Part shown: one piece after another, positions 48,379 to 61,400 of the stretch | Numbering within the stretch: position 1 is the stretch's first letter | Layout: each line of letters begins with the position of its first letter | From: Didymodactylos carnosus | Lineage: Eukaryota; Rotifera; Eurotatoria; Philodinida; Philodinidae | Length of the DNA stretch: 64,000 bases | Direction: 5' to 3' | Assembly (NCBI GenBank): GCA_905250885.1 | Contig: CAJNOQ010000127.1 | Span: 1-64,000 of the forward strand | Position numbers and translations under genes: made by a program | Notes under the pieces: model-generated | Seen by the model: only the letters and a program-made list of their open reading frames with translations | Database searches by the model: none | What the model was told of the DNA's origin: nothing

Positions 48379-49487
48379 TTAAATAAAACACGAATAAAAT
48401 TCACAATTTACTTCATGTTCCAAGCATAATACATATATAAAAATCATATTAAATCTGCCGTTAGACAATCAACTCTCGAACTAAAGAAAAGGTTTAAGCG
48501 ATGATTTCAAAGAGCAGAGAATATAAAATAAAACATCTTACTTTTTAATTGTATTGCTTGAAATTTTCAAGATTAAGACAATTCACTAGCTACTTGTTGT
48601 ATTCTAAATGAGTAATACTCATTCAGCGAACAATTTAATTTTTGAACTATTTTTTGATTATAGCAACAAAAAATATATATTTTCTTCTTTTTCTCGTCGA
48701 TTCGATTATCAGTGTGATCAAGTTTTTTGTATAGTGATTAATGTGAGTTGTCAAATTTTCTCATTTTCTTTTATTCGTGCGGAACATTCATAAACAAGAT
48801 ATTGTTGGCTCATATCATCATTATTTTGGTTCTCTTGTCATAAGAATTTTTTTATATGGTTCTTTTTCCAAGAAAAATTAGATACATTTTTTCAGTCAGC
48901 AAGTTGGCTTTTCTTAATCGTTTTCCACTCTTATACGGTTTCATTTGACATAAAAAAGGACAGATAAACATGTTCACTTTCTTTTGGATTGTTGAAAAAC
49001 TGTTAGAAATGGAAGGCTGAATCACTTTTTACAGTACCTCACCAGAATAGACTAGTTCGAGTCTTTCAAAGTGTAGAATTTTCAAAAATATTAAGAAGTT
49101 TTTAGTTTTTTTAGTTTTAATTAATAGATGTTCTTACGTGAATAATGTTGAATGTTCGATTTTCGAGGTGGAAGAAAGGTGAACGTTGGTTACTTTTCTA
49201 AAAAGCTACTGGTTTTCGAAAACAGTGCATGATCCAGCACAAGCTGTAGGTATCTATTAAGTATCTTCAAATGCATTTTTATTCACTTTTTTGAGAATGA
49301 TCGTAATTGACACGATACAAGTATAAAAATAGATATTTTCAATAAAAAAATACAAATAAATAATAGTCATGACTAATTATCTTAATTAAAATATTGACAA
49401 CCTCAACTAAAGAAAAGAAAACAATAAGCCTAAAGCTATAAAAAAAAATTAGTGGAATGTTAAAATTACCAGTCTATTCACATATGT

Positions 49488-51281
49488 TCACCACGGAAAA
49501 CACGGATCTTCACAATATTGCCAATAAGATTCTAAATGTCCGGTTGATAATTCCATTAGGGCTGTATATACAGTTAACTAAAACGAAAAACATTAATAAT
49601 TTCTTATATTGAATCTTCATATAAACAAAAAAACCTTACTTTGTTTAATACAGGTCTTGATGAGAATACATTGAATAAGGATGGAAATGTTACATTTTGT
49701 GCACCATATTTATTCATACAATTAGTTGCTGGTGTTACTCGATCATCGTAGAATGGTGGCTTTTTCCAATGATCATAATTTGTTTGAATAAGAAACCATG
49801 AATTATCTTTGCCAAGTAGTGTGATATTATCAGCATTTTTACGTGAACGTGTTATAATAACACCCTGAAAAATGAGAAGCAACAATAAAAAGATCAGTAA
49901 ATAAACAGAACACGTACTTGGCCAGCTTCAGGTCCAGCTAAAATGTAGTAACATGGTGCTAATAGTGGAGTTTTTGACAAATATTCAACAGCACTAGCAA
50001 ATGTATCCGCTGTTGCGAGCATATCACGCATAGCGAATGTTACAAAGGATTGCTGTCGATTAATGTTAAATATCCATTCGATTAAACCAATATAACCACC
50101 TTGTATTCCATACCGTTCATTCATTGTGATACTATACGAACAACATTGAAATAGATGTTGTTTTTCTTCATCAATTACTTCTGTCTACTTACGAAAAATG
50201 ATTTGGTTTGATACCCGTAATTATTCCAACATATCTGAATTAAGATAAACAATCAATTATTCAATTATATACTCTCAAAAACATAAAACGTAAAAGACGT
50301 ACCCAGCAAAGGTTGTTGTTTTATACAGAACTTGACCATTTTGTGTAAAATTAACTTGTAATATTAGCGGTCTTAATTTCTCTGATAATGCCCATGTATC
50401 GTTTGCAAAATCCCATCTAAAAACAAGGAAAATCTCGACATTACTTATATATTTAAATAAAAAATAAAAATTCATACGAACCCTAACAGTAAACCAAAAT
50501 CAAGATTTCGGCCATGGTACATTTTTCCATTTTCATCTTGAGCAACAACTGGATAAAAAAATAACAAAGTTCTAGTTTATAAAAGACTCAAAAAAAAACA
50601 TCCCGAACGTACTTGATGTACACAATGTAAATATTTCATAGAAAACGTTATATAAAACAACTTCGCCTAGAAAAAAAATCGAGAAATTTTTAATAAAATA
50701 TTGTGTTTTGTTACAATATTCTAATACCCAAATTAATTCCTGATGCTTCACTAATGCCTTTAATTTCATCACCATAGGGACTCGGGAATGTGTCAGCCAT
50801 TTCTGGCTAAAATAATAAATAATATTCATCAATATTATAAAATTATTTCAAAATGTTCAATTTACCAATTTTGTATCAACTAAATCAATTAAAAATTGTA
50901 ATTTTGGAGATATTTTGAGAACGAATACTTTGATGTAATCGACTAAATCTTTTATCTTAAAGCAAAAACAGTAAATTTATTAAACTTATTTAGTTCAAAA
51001 TACATTAAACATACTTGAACTTTGTACATAGCAGCAATTGACGCCCATCGTTGATGAGCCGGTTCATCCAAATCAACAACATATGTGGTAATCGAACGCG
51101 TAGGATTCGGAGGCCATGCTGTTTCTAAACACTCATCGGTGAACTATAAAGTTTGTCGAACTAGACATTTGATAAACTGATTAATATTTATATGGATCAT
51201 TTATATGCTTACGGATTGACTAACAGCAACACATAGAACTAATAACCACAAGCATGAAAGATAGGCTTTGATAAAATGCAT
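49488..51281 (-). CDS. ASAH1: Acid ceramidase (N-acylsphingosine amidohydrolase)
   Basis: A lysosomal enzyme that splits ceramide into sphingosine and fatty acid after self-cleavage. Eleven exons on the minus strand (51281-51213, 51143-51015, 50955-50866, 50806-50728, 50666-50613, 50548-50482, 50416-50303, 50234-50193, 50131-49918, 49864-49640, 49577-49488) keep phase and give 390 aa (human 395). The N-terminal signal peptide is HFIKAYLSCLWLLVLCVAVS. The nucleophile is the Cys of CTSIVAQD (about residue 138; it becomes N-terminal on maturation). Other family blocks: HGRNLDFGLLLGW, FAGYVGIITGIKP, ITMNERYGIQGGYIGLIEW, TNYDHWKKPPFYDDRVTPA and the end YCEDPCFPW. Sequence around the nucleophile is closer to ASAH1 than to NAAA. 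One donor is GTTCGT, less usual than GTAAGT. Confidence 0.95.
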
Positions 51282-52398
51282 TTTATCTAGAAGAAAAATG
51301 AAACTATTTCATTTAAATACAACTTAATTTCTGAGTAATTCTACTACAAATTTTCTGGTACAATAAAATATACAACGACAAATGCTCAGTTTAACAGCAT
51401 AAAATTTTTTATTTCAAATATCAAGTATCAATGATTGAGCGGGAAAACACATAGTCAAAAATGAGCCTCAAAACACATGGTGTTCAATAAAAAAATTAAG
51501 TTTTTCACCATTCCAAGGTGGCTCTGACTAAAAATGACACCGATTCTGAATCTAGGCTCGCTCTTTCATCTATATATTAGAAAAGAAAACTTTTTTGGTT
51601 TTTGATCTAAACATGATGAGTGGTGTTTTCCAAAGTCCAATAGATTTCAAAAATTTTACTTTATGAGACAATTCTAATGTTCTAAAGATGACTCGACTTT
51701 GAAAGTGAAAAGTAAAAACAAAATAAATAAAGAAGTAGACAGTAGGAGCGCGCTGTCACATAGCAAGATATATTTTTGTATATTATCTCAAATGTCACAC
51801 ACATATCAAATAAAAATATTTAAAATTTATATTAAAAAGAAATAAGAAACAAGTAGAATAATCCAAAATATCTATCTTCAAACTGATTTTATCTCTCATA
51901 TGTATTTTCTTCATAAAGAAGGACATGAGTGCTTTCTTTTTCTTTTTATGTATATTTTAGACCGAAAAAAATAACAACAACGAACAAGAGTATAGTGGGA
52001 CTGCGGTCATTCTTTTAACTAAAAAAGTGAGAATAGCTAATAAATAGTATTAGTCATAGAAAAATTTTAAATATAAACTGAATCATACACCTGTTACGTT
52101 CACATGTCTCTTACACGAACGACAATTTGACATGGTTGAAAAAACTTTTCAGGTGATCAATTTTATTCCTCAACATGACATCAAATGTAATGATTTTATA
52201 TAGAATTTTAGTATGAGCTTAACTTCTAATAGCGAAAATTTATAACGGTTTATAATTCAACGCTCTGATTGTATTTGACAGTTTATTTATTCAATTCATT
52301 CACAAATTAAAAAAAAATAAATATATATATAAAAAGAAAAGTCATATATAAAAAAAGAAATCTGACAAAAAATGGACAGTCAGTAGACGATATCGAAT
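51282..52398. other. Spacer between acid ceramidase start and epsilon-tubulin stop
   Basis: AT-rich, no gene or strong repeat seen. It must hold the acid ceramidase promoter and the epsilon-tubulin 3' UTR. Confidence 0.5.
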
Positions 52399-53967
52399 CT
52401 AAGATAAAATTTTCAATCTTGGTATAGCTCCTGAGAATGAATCGCTCTCTGTTTCAAATCCACTTGTACGATTAATTTCATCATATTGTTCTATTAAATT
52501 ATTTAAAGCATCTAGACTATGTTGAAAATCATCTAAATCAATATATTTATCTTTTGTATAATGATGTACATGAGCTTTTCGTTTATATAATGTTAGAAAA
52601 CGATTTTTTAAATCAATAAATGTATCTTTAATACACGTATTATTACTTAGTGTCAATAATGAATAAGGTAAACCGATTGGAGGTATTTTACAGAGACCAA
52701 TTTTCCATCCATCTTCATTCCATTTGACAAATTTCATTGAATTTTTTCTTAATAAATCAATATTTCTTCTAATATCCGACATATTTATTGTATCTCCACG
52801 TATAATCATTCCACACGCAACATAAACACCTTTTTGTGGATAAGCATTCAATGATTGAGTATAGGGCATCAATGAATCTTTAAACATTTGATTAATATTT
52901 CTTATTTGTAAATATTTTTTATTTGAAACATATAACGGTACTTGTGATGTTAATAAAAAATGTAATTTCGGATAGGGTACTAAATTCATTGGTATTTCGC
53001 TTAAATCAACGTTTAACGCTCCATCAAAACGTGATGAACTCGTCAAATTTAACAATAAATTGGCAACAATATTATTCATTTCATCAAACGGTTTCTGTTT
53101 TGTTTTCTTTCCTGTAGCTCCATCATTAATGAGCGTTTGTTGTTGGTCTTTATTTGTTGTTGATGATGATGAATATATTCGATTAATAATTGTTATTAAT
53201 GAATCGTTATCAATAGGCAATACACAATCGGCATATTCAATTAATTTTTGTGTTGCTAATACTGAATTGTAAGGTGATGTAATAACATCATCATCTTCAC
53301 TCGGATAAACCGGTGTGACAATACGACAGACTTTGGGATAATGTTCTTCTAATAATTCAAGAATGTATGTACCCAAACCACTGCCTGTTCCACCTCCCTA
53401 AAAATACGTGAAAAAATTGTCTTATTTATGGTACAATTCTTCCATAGATCGTTCTATCAATTTACCATTGAATGTATAATCATAAAACTTTGCAATGAAT
53501 CTGCCATTTCTGTTTGTCGTCGTATTTCATTTTCAAGTGATGTGCGATATTTTTCACCATACATTCGATTACCAACTGCCCAATTATTTCCTGCTCCACT
53601 AACATCTTTGATAAATTGTTGTCCATCAAATAGATCTTTTAATTGACTTTGTAATATTGATTTTACCACACCTTCTTCCATATCAATAAGTAACGCACGT
53701 GCTTTTAAATTACATATTGTCGATGGATAACTTAAATCTTGTAAATTCGATTTATCCACATTACGAAAAAATGCATTTAATGAAGCGTCGTATAAACATT
53801 CTTTTTTCATTGTTGATGAATGTTCACGTAGTGCCAGATCCCAAAAACGAGAACCAATTTGATCTAAGGACAAAGAAGAGTTACTTTTAAAAATTTTGAA
53901 AAAAGTATTTGATTAAAACTTACATACTTCCACATTGCCCCACTTGAATAATAATATTTTGTGCCAT
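52399..53967 (-). CDS. TUBE1: Epsilon-tubulin
   Basis: A tubulin of centrioles and basal bodies, needed for triplet microtubules. Three exons (53967-53928, 53863-53466, 53397-52399) keep phase and give 478 aa (human 475). The N-terminus is VGQCGNQIGSRFWDLALREH, followed by the epsilon-specific IYDE-like segment CLYDASLNAFFRNVD. DMEEGVV, SGAGNNWAVGNRMYG and the nucleotide-binding signature MGGGTGSGLGTY are intact. Later blocks FDEMNNIVANLLLNLTSSSR, SDIRRNIDLLR and KKKAHVHHY-like YKRKAHVHHYTKDKY match epsilon and not alpha, beta, gamma or delta tubulin. Its presence fits a ciliated animal with true centrioles. The start is the usual tubulin N-terminus in a 40-bp first exon. Confidence 0.95.
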
Positions 53968-56571
53968 TAATCTAGCTAGTCGTTCATAGTATTTGTATTT
54001 TTATCACTGTATTATCTACAAAAAAGCAATAAATTGAAAAAGTTTAATATGTGATATGAACGATCATATATGAGAGAAAAATTCAAAGACAACCTAGCTG
54101 AAAATATCAGTCAATGTGATATCACAGATCTTTTACCATACTGAGCATGAATCTTATTTTCATAATTAATGATGGTATACAGACTTTAATCATGGGGTAG
54201 GCGTTTATAAGACTTCAGGTTTCGTCTATGCCCTTTTTCTTTGCCACCGAGAATAAATAAATAAATAAACGTAAATCAATGATGATGATAGTTCACGTTC
54301 AGTGTCCAGTTCATCAAAACATATCTGATGAGTGGAAATCAAATAAAAGATTTATGTTATACTGTCAACAGACTGGACAATTTTCGTTGTAACAACATTT
54401 TATCTCAGAAAAGTTGTGATTAACGAGATGAAAAGGTATGTATGATAATTTACTCTGGATAAAACCGAACAAGTACGAAAAAATATTTTAACTCCATCAT
54501 TAACTTTCAATCGCGAATGCGATCTTAAAATCGTGTTAGATCTTCCTCATCCATCTATACTTCCTACGTTAGACTTTGTTTTTTCAGCAGTGATCACAAT
54601 TATACAGTCCCTGCAGAAGATCACACCTACTTCTAATAGAACGATAACTTTCTCAAGTACCTTCATAAATACCATAAGTATTCTAAAAAATATGATAGAT
54701 GATAATCACGTTTTTTTTAGCTGGGTATGAGAATACCAACGCTCCATTTATGATGAACAAGTCTGTCACATATAATAAAAATGAACGTGGTTTTCTGCTT
54801 TCATATTTTTTAGTATAACTGATGTCACACGAGAACTGTTCAATAATGGCGTTAGAGTGAGCTAACATCGACGTCCAAAGTTATGATCATCAGTTTCACC
54901 AAAGTTATTCGCAATAAGTAATTAATCAATTCCAATTATATGATCTTTGGGTAAGATGAAGTGAAATCTTACTTTAACTATTTCTGATACATATAAATGA
55001 CTTAAATAATTTTATAACGGATTAAATAATTTGACCAATAATAATCAACTGATACTTCTTGCTTAGTAATCTCAATGGGATAAAGAACTACTATCCATTT
55101 CAATGAACAGTGCACTCGGTTGTAAGTTGAATAACTCCAGAACGAAAGCAGCTAGAGACTTGCGGGTTTTAGCATTCGAAAGAGAGTCATATTTTTTATA
55201 TGTAAATGTCAAATTTGATTGGTCTTCATTTGATGACTTTCATTTTTTTTCATTTTTGTCACTAAACTATCATACCGCTCTGTGGATCATGGCATGTACG
55301 TGGTGAAAAAATAAAAGTCATCAAATGAAGATTAAAGACATGTCACTTGACGCAGTTTTGCATGCTGATTCCGAATATATACTTTCAACGGCGATTTGAC
55401 TTCGATGAAGGGTCGAAAAACTCCGAACATCACTGAAAATGCCGTCTGGGGCTCTCGAGAAAATACTTATAACTCCTGAACGAAACATGTTTCGTTCAAA
55501 CAAAAAATATGACTCTCTTTCGAATGCTGAAAACCACAAGTCTTCAGCTGCTTTCGTTCTGGAGTTATTCAACTTACAACCGAGTGCACTGTTCATTGAA
55601 ATGGATAGTAGTTTATAAGACTGTCATGGGATCAACTTTTTCGCGTCGATAATAATAGAAATCTTGAAAATGGTGAGGAACATCTCTCAAACTGTTGAAT
55701 TATCACTAAGCATTGAAATAATTGAATTGATTTGTGTTTAATTGCGGTTAAGTGCATTGCCACTTTCATATAAACCAGACTTAACTATTTTCGTTTATTC
55801 TATCTTGAATTTACACATCTAAAGTAGACACAGAGACAACTTCATAAAAATAGAACGTTTTCTTTTATAGCTGATTTTCATAAAAGTAGTTTCGATTAAT
55901 ATTACGACTATTTGGTGCTAAAACTCCTTTTAGACAGTTTCTGTTGTAAAATGTTTACTCAAACAGTATGATAACAAGCTAAATCCAGTAATCCTATTTA
56001 ATCATGCTTCAATTGTAGATGTCTTCTGGCATAGCTTAAATAAATATTTATTACAAAAAATTCTCATGATCTTAAGACCTTCAAAGGCACAATTAGAATG
56101 TCGCATTAAAAGTACTGCTGTTTTAGAACATCAGCAAGGAAACCGACTATTTACTATCGCATTACTCGTTGTTAGATTTCGTATAACTCCGTTCATTTAT
56201 TATCAGCGTCTATTATAAACTTAGAAATACAGTTATAACGGTAATAACCTGCACGCTACATATTGTTTTTCTAATGTTTTTTCTCTCAGAAATATGATCT
56301 TGCTCATATCTTACAAATAGAACAGGCAACAAAGTACTTGTTTTTTTCTAGAACAACTTGCGAATACAGTTAGAAAAGGATGAATACAAAAGAAAATCGT
56401 AGTCAATTTCGCATAACAAAAAAGGATATCGAAAAAGAATGTGTTCACTGATAGAAAACAATAACAATCTTGATTTAAAGATGTAACAAAGAATAGAATA
56501 GAATAGAAAAGAAAATGCTCAATGAAAAAAATTGATCTAAAGTTATTTATTATCTGGTGCATGTTTATTCC
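53968..56571. other. Spacer with a foldback repeat
   Basis: Contains a short (AAAT)n stretch near 54250 and a foldback at 55084-55615. Otherwise AT-rich with no gene. The last bases hold the prohibitin 3' UTR (minus-strand AATAAA at 56546-56551). Confidence 0.5.
55084..55615. repeat. Foldback repeat with mirrored ORFs
   Basis: The left arm (55084-55196) and right arm (55501-55615) are inverted copies with about six differences. As a result, two ORFs on opposite strands (55103-55306 and 55321-55596) begin with the same residues, MNSALGCKLNNSRTKAA; this is symmetry, not coding. A smaller inner stem pairs TCTTCATTTGATGACTTT with its inverse near 55221 and 55315. It also holds the third copy of the CTGATTCCGAATAT motif. 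Confidence 0.8.
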
Positions 56572-57810
56572 TTAAGTACCAGCAGAAATATTTAAGAGCA
56601 TTTGTGGACCATGTGGTAAATACACAATATTTCTTGACTTTGCTAGTTGTGTTGCAATATCTTCGGCAGCTTCTATTCGACGAAGTTCAATTATACCTAA
56701 AACGATAAGATGTGTTTAGATATCTGTTGTGCGAATCAGTAAGTGTAATTCAGCAACGATATTGTATGAGAATCTTTTTACTATAATTAGCAGTATCAAT
56801 GTGTAAAAACTTACCATCTCCAGCTTCACCCAACGCACGACCGATCAAATCTGCTGCTCTAGCATCTCCCTCAGCTGCAATAACATTTGCCTGACGAGTT
56901 TGTTCGGCCTTAAAAATAGAAAATAATGTAATATACATATATTGCTACATATTTAAACTTACCTTTTCAACAAGAAAACGTTGTTTTTCTGCATCTTGTT
57001 GAGCAACTTGTTTAGCTTCAACGGCAGTGGTAAATTCCGGACCAAATGTCAAATGTGTCTAAAATCAAAAGAACTAGAATTTATATATAACGTCAAAGCA
57101 AAGTATCACTTACAATTGAAATATCATCTAATAATAATCCAAATTGAGATGCACGTTCTGTTAATAGTTCACTGACGCGTTGCGATATCAATGTACGTTG
57201 AGTTATTAATTCAATAGCATCAAACTGAGCCTAAAATAAAGTTTACATTTCAAATAAAAAGTACAGTAAAATGAATTTGCACGTACAACAACAGATTTCA
57301 AAACTTCATTTGTAATTGAGGGTAATACACGTTCTTCGTAATCCAAACCGAGATTAGTGAATATTTTTGGTAAAAATTCAGCTCTTGGCCGATATAGTAT
57401 ACGCAATGTTATATTGACTGTTTGTAAATCTAAAAAATAAACAGGTTTTTTTTGAAAATTGATGTTATTCGTTGACATGTGAATACAAAAATAGTCTACC
57501 TTTTGTTCCTGTTATAGATGGAACTGATCTTGGTCTTGTACGAATATCAAATATAATCGGTTTATGTAACCATGGAATCATAAAGTGTGTGCCTTCTCCA
57601 ATAACATCGGGTTTTACTCCTTGAAATCGATCAAAGATAACTGCACGATGGCCACCATCGACTATAAAATGGCAAGTATAATATATATCAGTTATGAGAA
57701 ATCTATTGAATCTTACCATTGTATAGCATAGAGTTAATGACACCACCAGCGACAGCTATTCCCAAACCAAATTTACCTATTGTATTAAACAAGCGTGAAG
57801 TGAACGCCAT
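56572..57810 (-). CDS. PHB1: Prohibitin 1
   Basis: A subunit of the ring-shaped PHB1-PHB2 scaffold of the mitochondrial inner membrane. Seven exons on the minus strand (57810-57717, 57661-57500, 57429-57287, 57230-57114, 57058-56963, 56908-56815, 56696-56572) keep phase and give 276 aa (human 272). The N-terminal hydrophobic anchor is [20 protein letters not shown]. The SPFH/band-7 domain follows ([55 protein letters not shown]). Next is the coiled-coil region ([39 protein letters not shown]), ending [30 protein letters not shown] and YLPHG are typical of PHB1 and not PHB2. It lies 660 bp downstream of LARP1 on the same strand. Confidence 0.97.
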
Positions 57811-58469
57811 AGTTCAGTTCTAGAAAGAGTAACATAAACAAAACGGAATGTTCAAAATTTTTGCAACGTTGTTACAACGTCAATCATCTATATAGTACTG
57901 CCTATTCATTTAATTACATTTCGTTGTTGATTTTTGGTTTATTTGATTATCAAGAAGCTGAAGAAAAATAACAGATAACACAAAATAACGACGTGTCTGT
58001 ACCTGCCATGTAGTGAATGCATATACATCATCTGTTAAACTATCAACTAGAGGAGAGAAAAAAACATATTTACAAGTCTTTTGAATGAAATATAAGCAAA
58101 AAACGAGAGAGACATACACGACAAGTTCAATAAGATATGCTAAGATAATATACGTGCTCAGAACAAAAGAAACACGCAGAACAAAATCACCACATATATA
58201 TGTATGAAAGAAAGACAGCAAAAGTATAAAACAGACAGAGCACCAGTTTTAGAGCATACAAAGAAAAAAAGATCTTTTTTCATTTGTCAAACACCGTTTT
58301 ACACACAATAGAAATACATTGATTGAAGTTTCAAAAAAAAAATCAACAAATTATCCCCTGAACATAGTTTTTTTGTTAATACAACAAAGATCACACAATA
58401 ACGAGATGAAAAGAAATTACAAGTCAAAAAACAAAGACAATACACAAATATACATAAAGTTTCAATCTA
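57811..58469. other. Spacer between prohibitin start and LARP1 stop
   Basis: Holds the PHB1 promoter or leader and the LARP1 3' UTR. AT-rich; no repeat or gene seen. ORFs 57910-58221 (-) and 58319-58543 (+) are not supported. Confidence 0.5.
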
Positions 58470-61400
58470 TCAACGTTCGGATATTGTGCGACGATTGTTA
58501 TGTCGTTGATGACGACTTATTGGAGCACCATCGTTCACATTAGTTGCAGTCGATGAAGGATTATTTCCACCACTTGTCATTATTGTTGTATTTTTGTCGT
58601 TGTCTTTTAAAGCTGCTGCTGCTGCTGCTGCTTCTGGTGCAGGTGCAGTCTAAAGAAGGAAACAGATGGATATCAAATAAGATAAAAAGAAGATTAGAAA
58701 AATACTTACTTTAATACCCGTTTTACCGGGATACCACTGCTGTGGAAAACTTGCGCCATCAATACGAAAATCTTCTAATCGTTTGTAATTTTTTAGAATA
58801 TCTTGTAATTTTGGATTTATGACAGGATTACGTTTCGAATATTTCAAAAAAGCCCAAAACTTTTCTAATCCATATAATTGACCTGCAAACAAACAAATTT
58901 AGTAACAGATGTATACACGATGAAAAGAAGTATCTAAGAGCAGCAATTCCAATTAAGGAAAGAGAGAGTTCTCGCTCCTTCAAAAGTTTTGATACGTGCT
59001 AATTTTTTTCGATCGATAACAGAGAGGACCCCCATTGGGTAAGTCAATCTGGCAAAAGTGAGTAACTACTGTTCTTTTGTTACGTTGATTTCACTAAATG
59101 AAACCAGTAATTGTGGCTTTTAGTTACTCACTAGAATATTCCCCATTCTCTCTTCATTCGTCAGAGTTATATCGAAAACGCTGCTCCAGAGAAAAAATTG
59201 GCAAGAAATCTTACCGGCTTCATGATCTCTCAATGTTTCATCTTCAAAATCTTTAAATACTTCATGTCGAAAATGATGTTCTAAGCCATAAGTGAAAAAT
59301 CGAAATAAACATTCTAAACCATATCTAAAACAGAAAATAACAGTGATCTATGAGAAGCAAAAGCTGTCGTTCACTAGCAACTAACCTATGCCAGCCCAAT
59401 ATCACTCACTCATTAGCTGTTTTCGAACGAAAAGTTTACGATTTAACACCTATTGAGATTATAGTTACCTATTTCCACTTTTTGCATCTTCAACTGCATA
59501 TTGTTTAAACTCGGTATACATTCGATGATTAAAATTTTCTCGCAAGAAAAAGGACCAAAAACGATAGAGTGTATTCATTTCCATTGATTGACCATGTCCA
59601 AGTTGTTTTCGTTCTTCAAGACAGCGGTGTTTATACTTAGCATACACTTGTTGTGTGAAACCGTTTTGTTCTAATAACGAATATGATGGATGTTGAAAAT
59701 GTGGTATCTCGACGGGAGTTGTTCCGTATGATTGTGAATAATTATAATCGTTGTAATACTCATAATTGTAATTATATCTACTATCATAATCATAATATTC
59801 TCCATAATCAGAATTCTGATATTGATCATAGTTGTAGTCTTGACGATTTCTAGAGCAAAAAACGAAGTAACTATTCATTAAATCTATCTTTCTTGAACAT
59901 ACTGAACAGAAACTACTATTGTTTAGAACAAGAAATTGAACAATAGCAAACTATAAAAATTTACTGAAGAGTCCGTTCACTCTTTACAAAAAGCACAAAT
60001 TTTACGTCACAGATACTAGACAACAACAAAATTTAGGAAAGAAAATTAGTTGATTAACCTTACCCACGACTCGTTCTAGTTCATCTAAAAATTGATCAGT
60101 AGTAGTTCTTATTATAAGGCTACCAAGTTTCTCATTCTGAGAGTAGTCAATTTCAGTCAGAAAAAACCGTAAAACCTACGTTGCCGAATTTGATGTTTGT
60201 TGTCCTGTTACAGTATTACTTCGAGGTTTTGACGATAAATGTCCACGAGAATCAAATACCCAACCAACAGAACTTTCCACTGGTGGATTCTCACTGTGGC
60301 GTGTTTTTCTTTTGAGATGAGGAGTCTTTAAAACAAAATAGGATTAAACATTAAAAGATAAGTAAAAATCACTTGACCATTTGTTTTTACTTACATTTGA
60401 TTCAATAACTGTTGGTTCTTTTGTCACTGGATAAAATCTTGCCTGATGCCGAGCGCGTGAATGTGGAGTGCGTGGTTCTTGTTGAGTATTGCTAGATGAC
60501 TGCTGTTGTTGATCATTATTTTCGTGTATTGTCGTTGTTGTAGAAGTTATAGTAGATGATTGAGGATTTTTCAAATCGTTTGGTAATGAATGTGATACCA
60601 GATCGTGTTGAGCACTAAGTGGTGGTATATATTTTGGTCGAAAAAATGGTTCTTGTTGAGGAGGTATACTGATAGGTATTGTTGCTGATCGTTGTGATTT
60701 ATTTTCAACTGAAGCTTTTTCTAAATATATTAAAAAACCGAATGACATATCTCATTCAAATACTACAGTGAACAACGCTTTTCAGTTTGATAATTTTCCA
60801 TCTGTATCAACATATAGAATTCCTTTTAGCTGTTAACAAACAGCATACAGACCTCTGTTAGTTTGCGCTGCTTTTACGTCGTCCATATCAACGTTATCTT
60901 CGTTTTCCACTAATATTGGTTGTGGTTCACTATTCTTATTTCTCATTAAATCCATTTCTTCTTGTGTTATTAATTTCACTGTTTTGTCACTGGGTTTATC
61001 TTCAACCTGAAATCAAAATAAAAGAATGGATTGACAAGAAAAATAGGCGTTCTGGCTTGATTAACAAGTAAAACTATTTAACAACACATAAATCGTTACA
61101 ACAACTAAAAAGAAAACTTATTCTTCGGAACTTTTCTCGGGTTTGTCAAAAAGAAATTGAATGCACGCTGAAGTTTTACAGAAATAACCAATAAAAAGAA
61201 ATACCATTGAACTTGCGGGTCTTTGCCATAATTCTTCTTCATACCATCTCAAACCATCATCAATTATTTTTGCCATTTCAGATGTCATCTTAGCTCTTGT
61301 GTTATGATAGTCAGCACTGCGATTAATCTGTTGTTGTTTACGTGTCGATGGTGGTGTAGGAGTTATAATCAGTATTTTATCAATATCATCATCAGCTAAG

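Larger units (their letters stand above)
41632..49487. other. 7.9-kb gene-free region dense in foldback elements
   Basis: The largest gap in the window. The first part should contain the filamin-like gene's promoter, but nothing specific is visible. Supported contents are listed separately: palindromes at 42735-42859, 44488-45608 with nested parts, 45852-46062, and 47065-48378. ORFs at 41707-42045, 42235-42429, 43287-43598, 44196-44402 and 48608-48793 have no recognisable domain and look random. Confidence 0.6.

Noticed and set aside
55103-55596. Divergent-looking ORF pair with the same N-terminus
   Set aside because: Explained by inverted-repeat symmetry.
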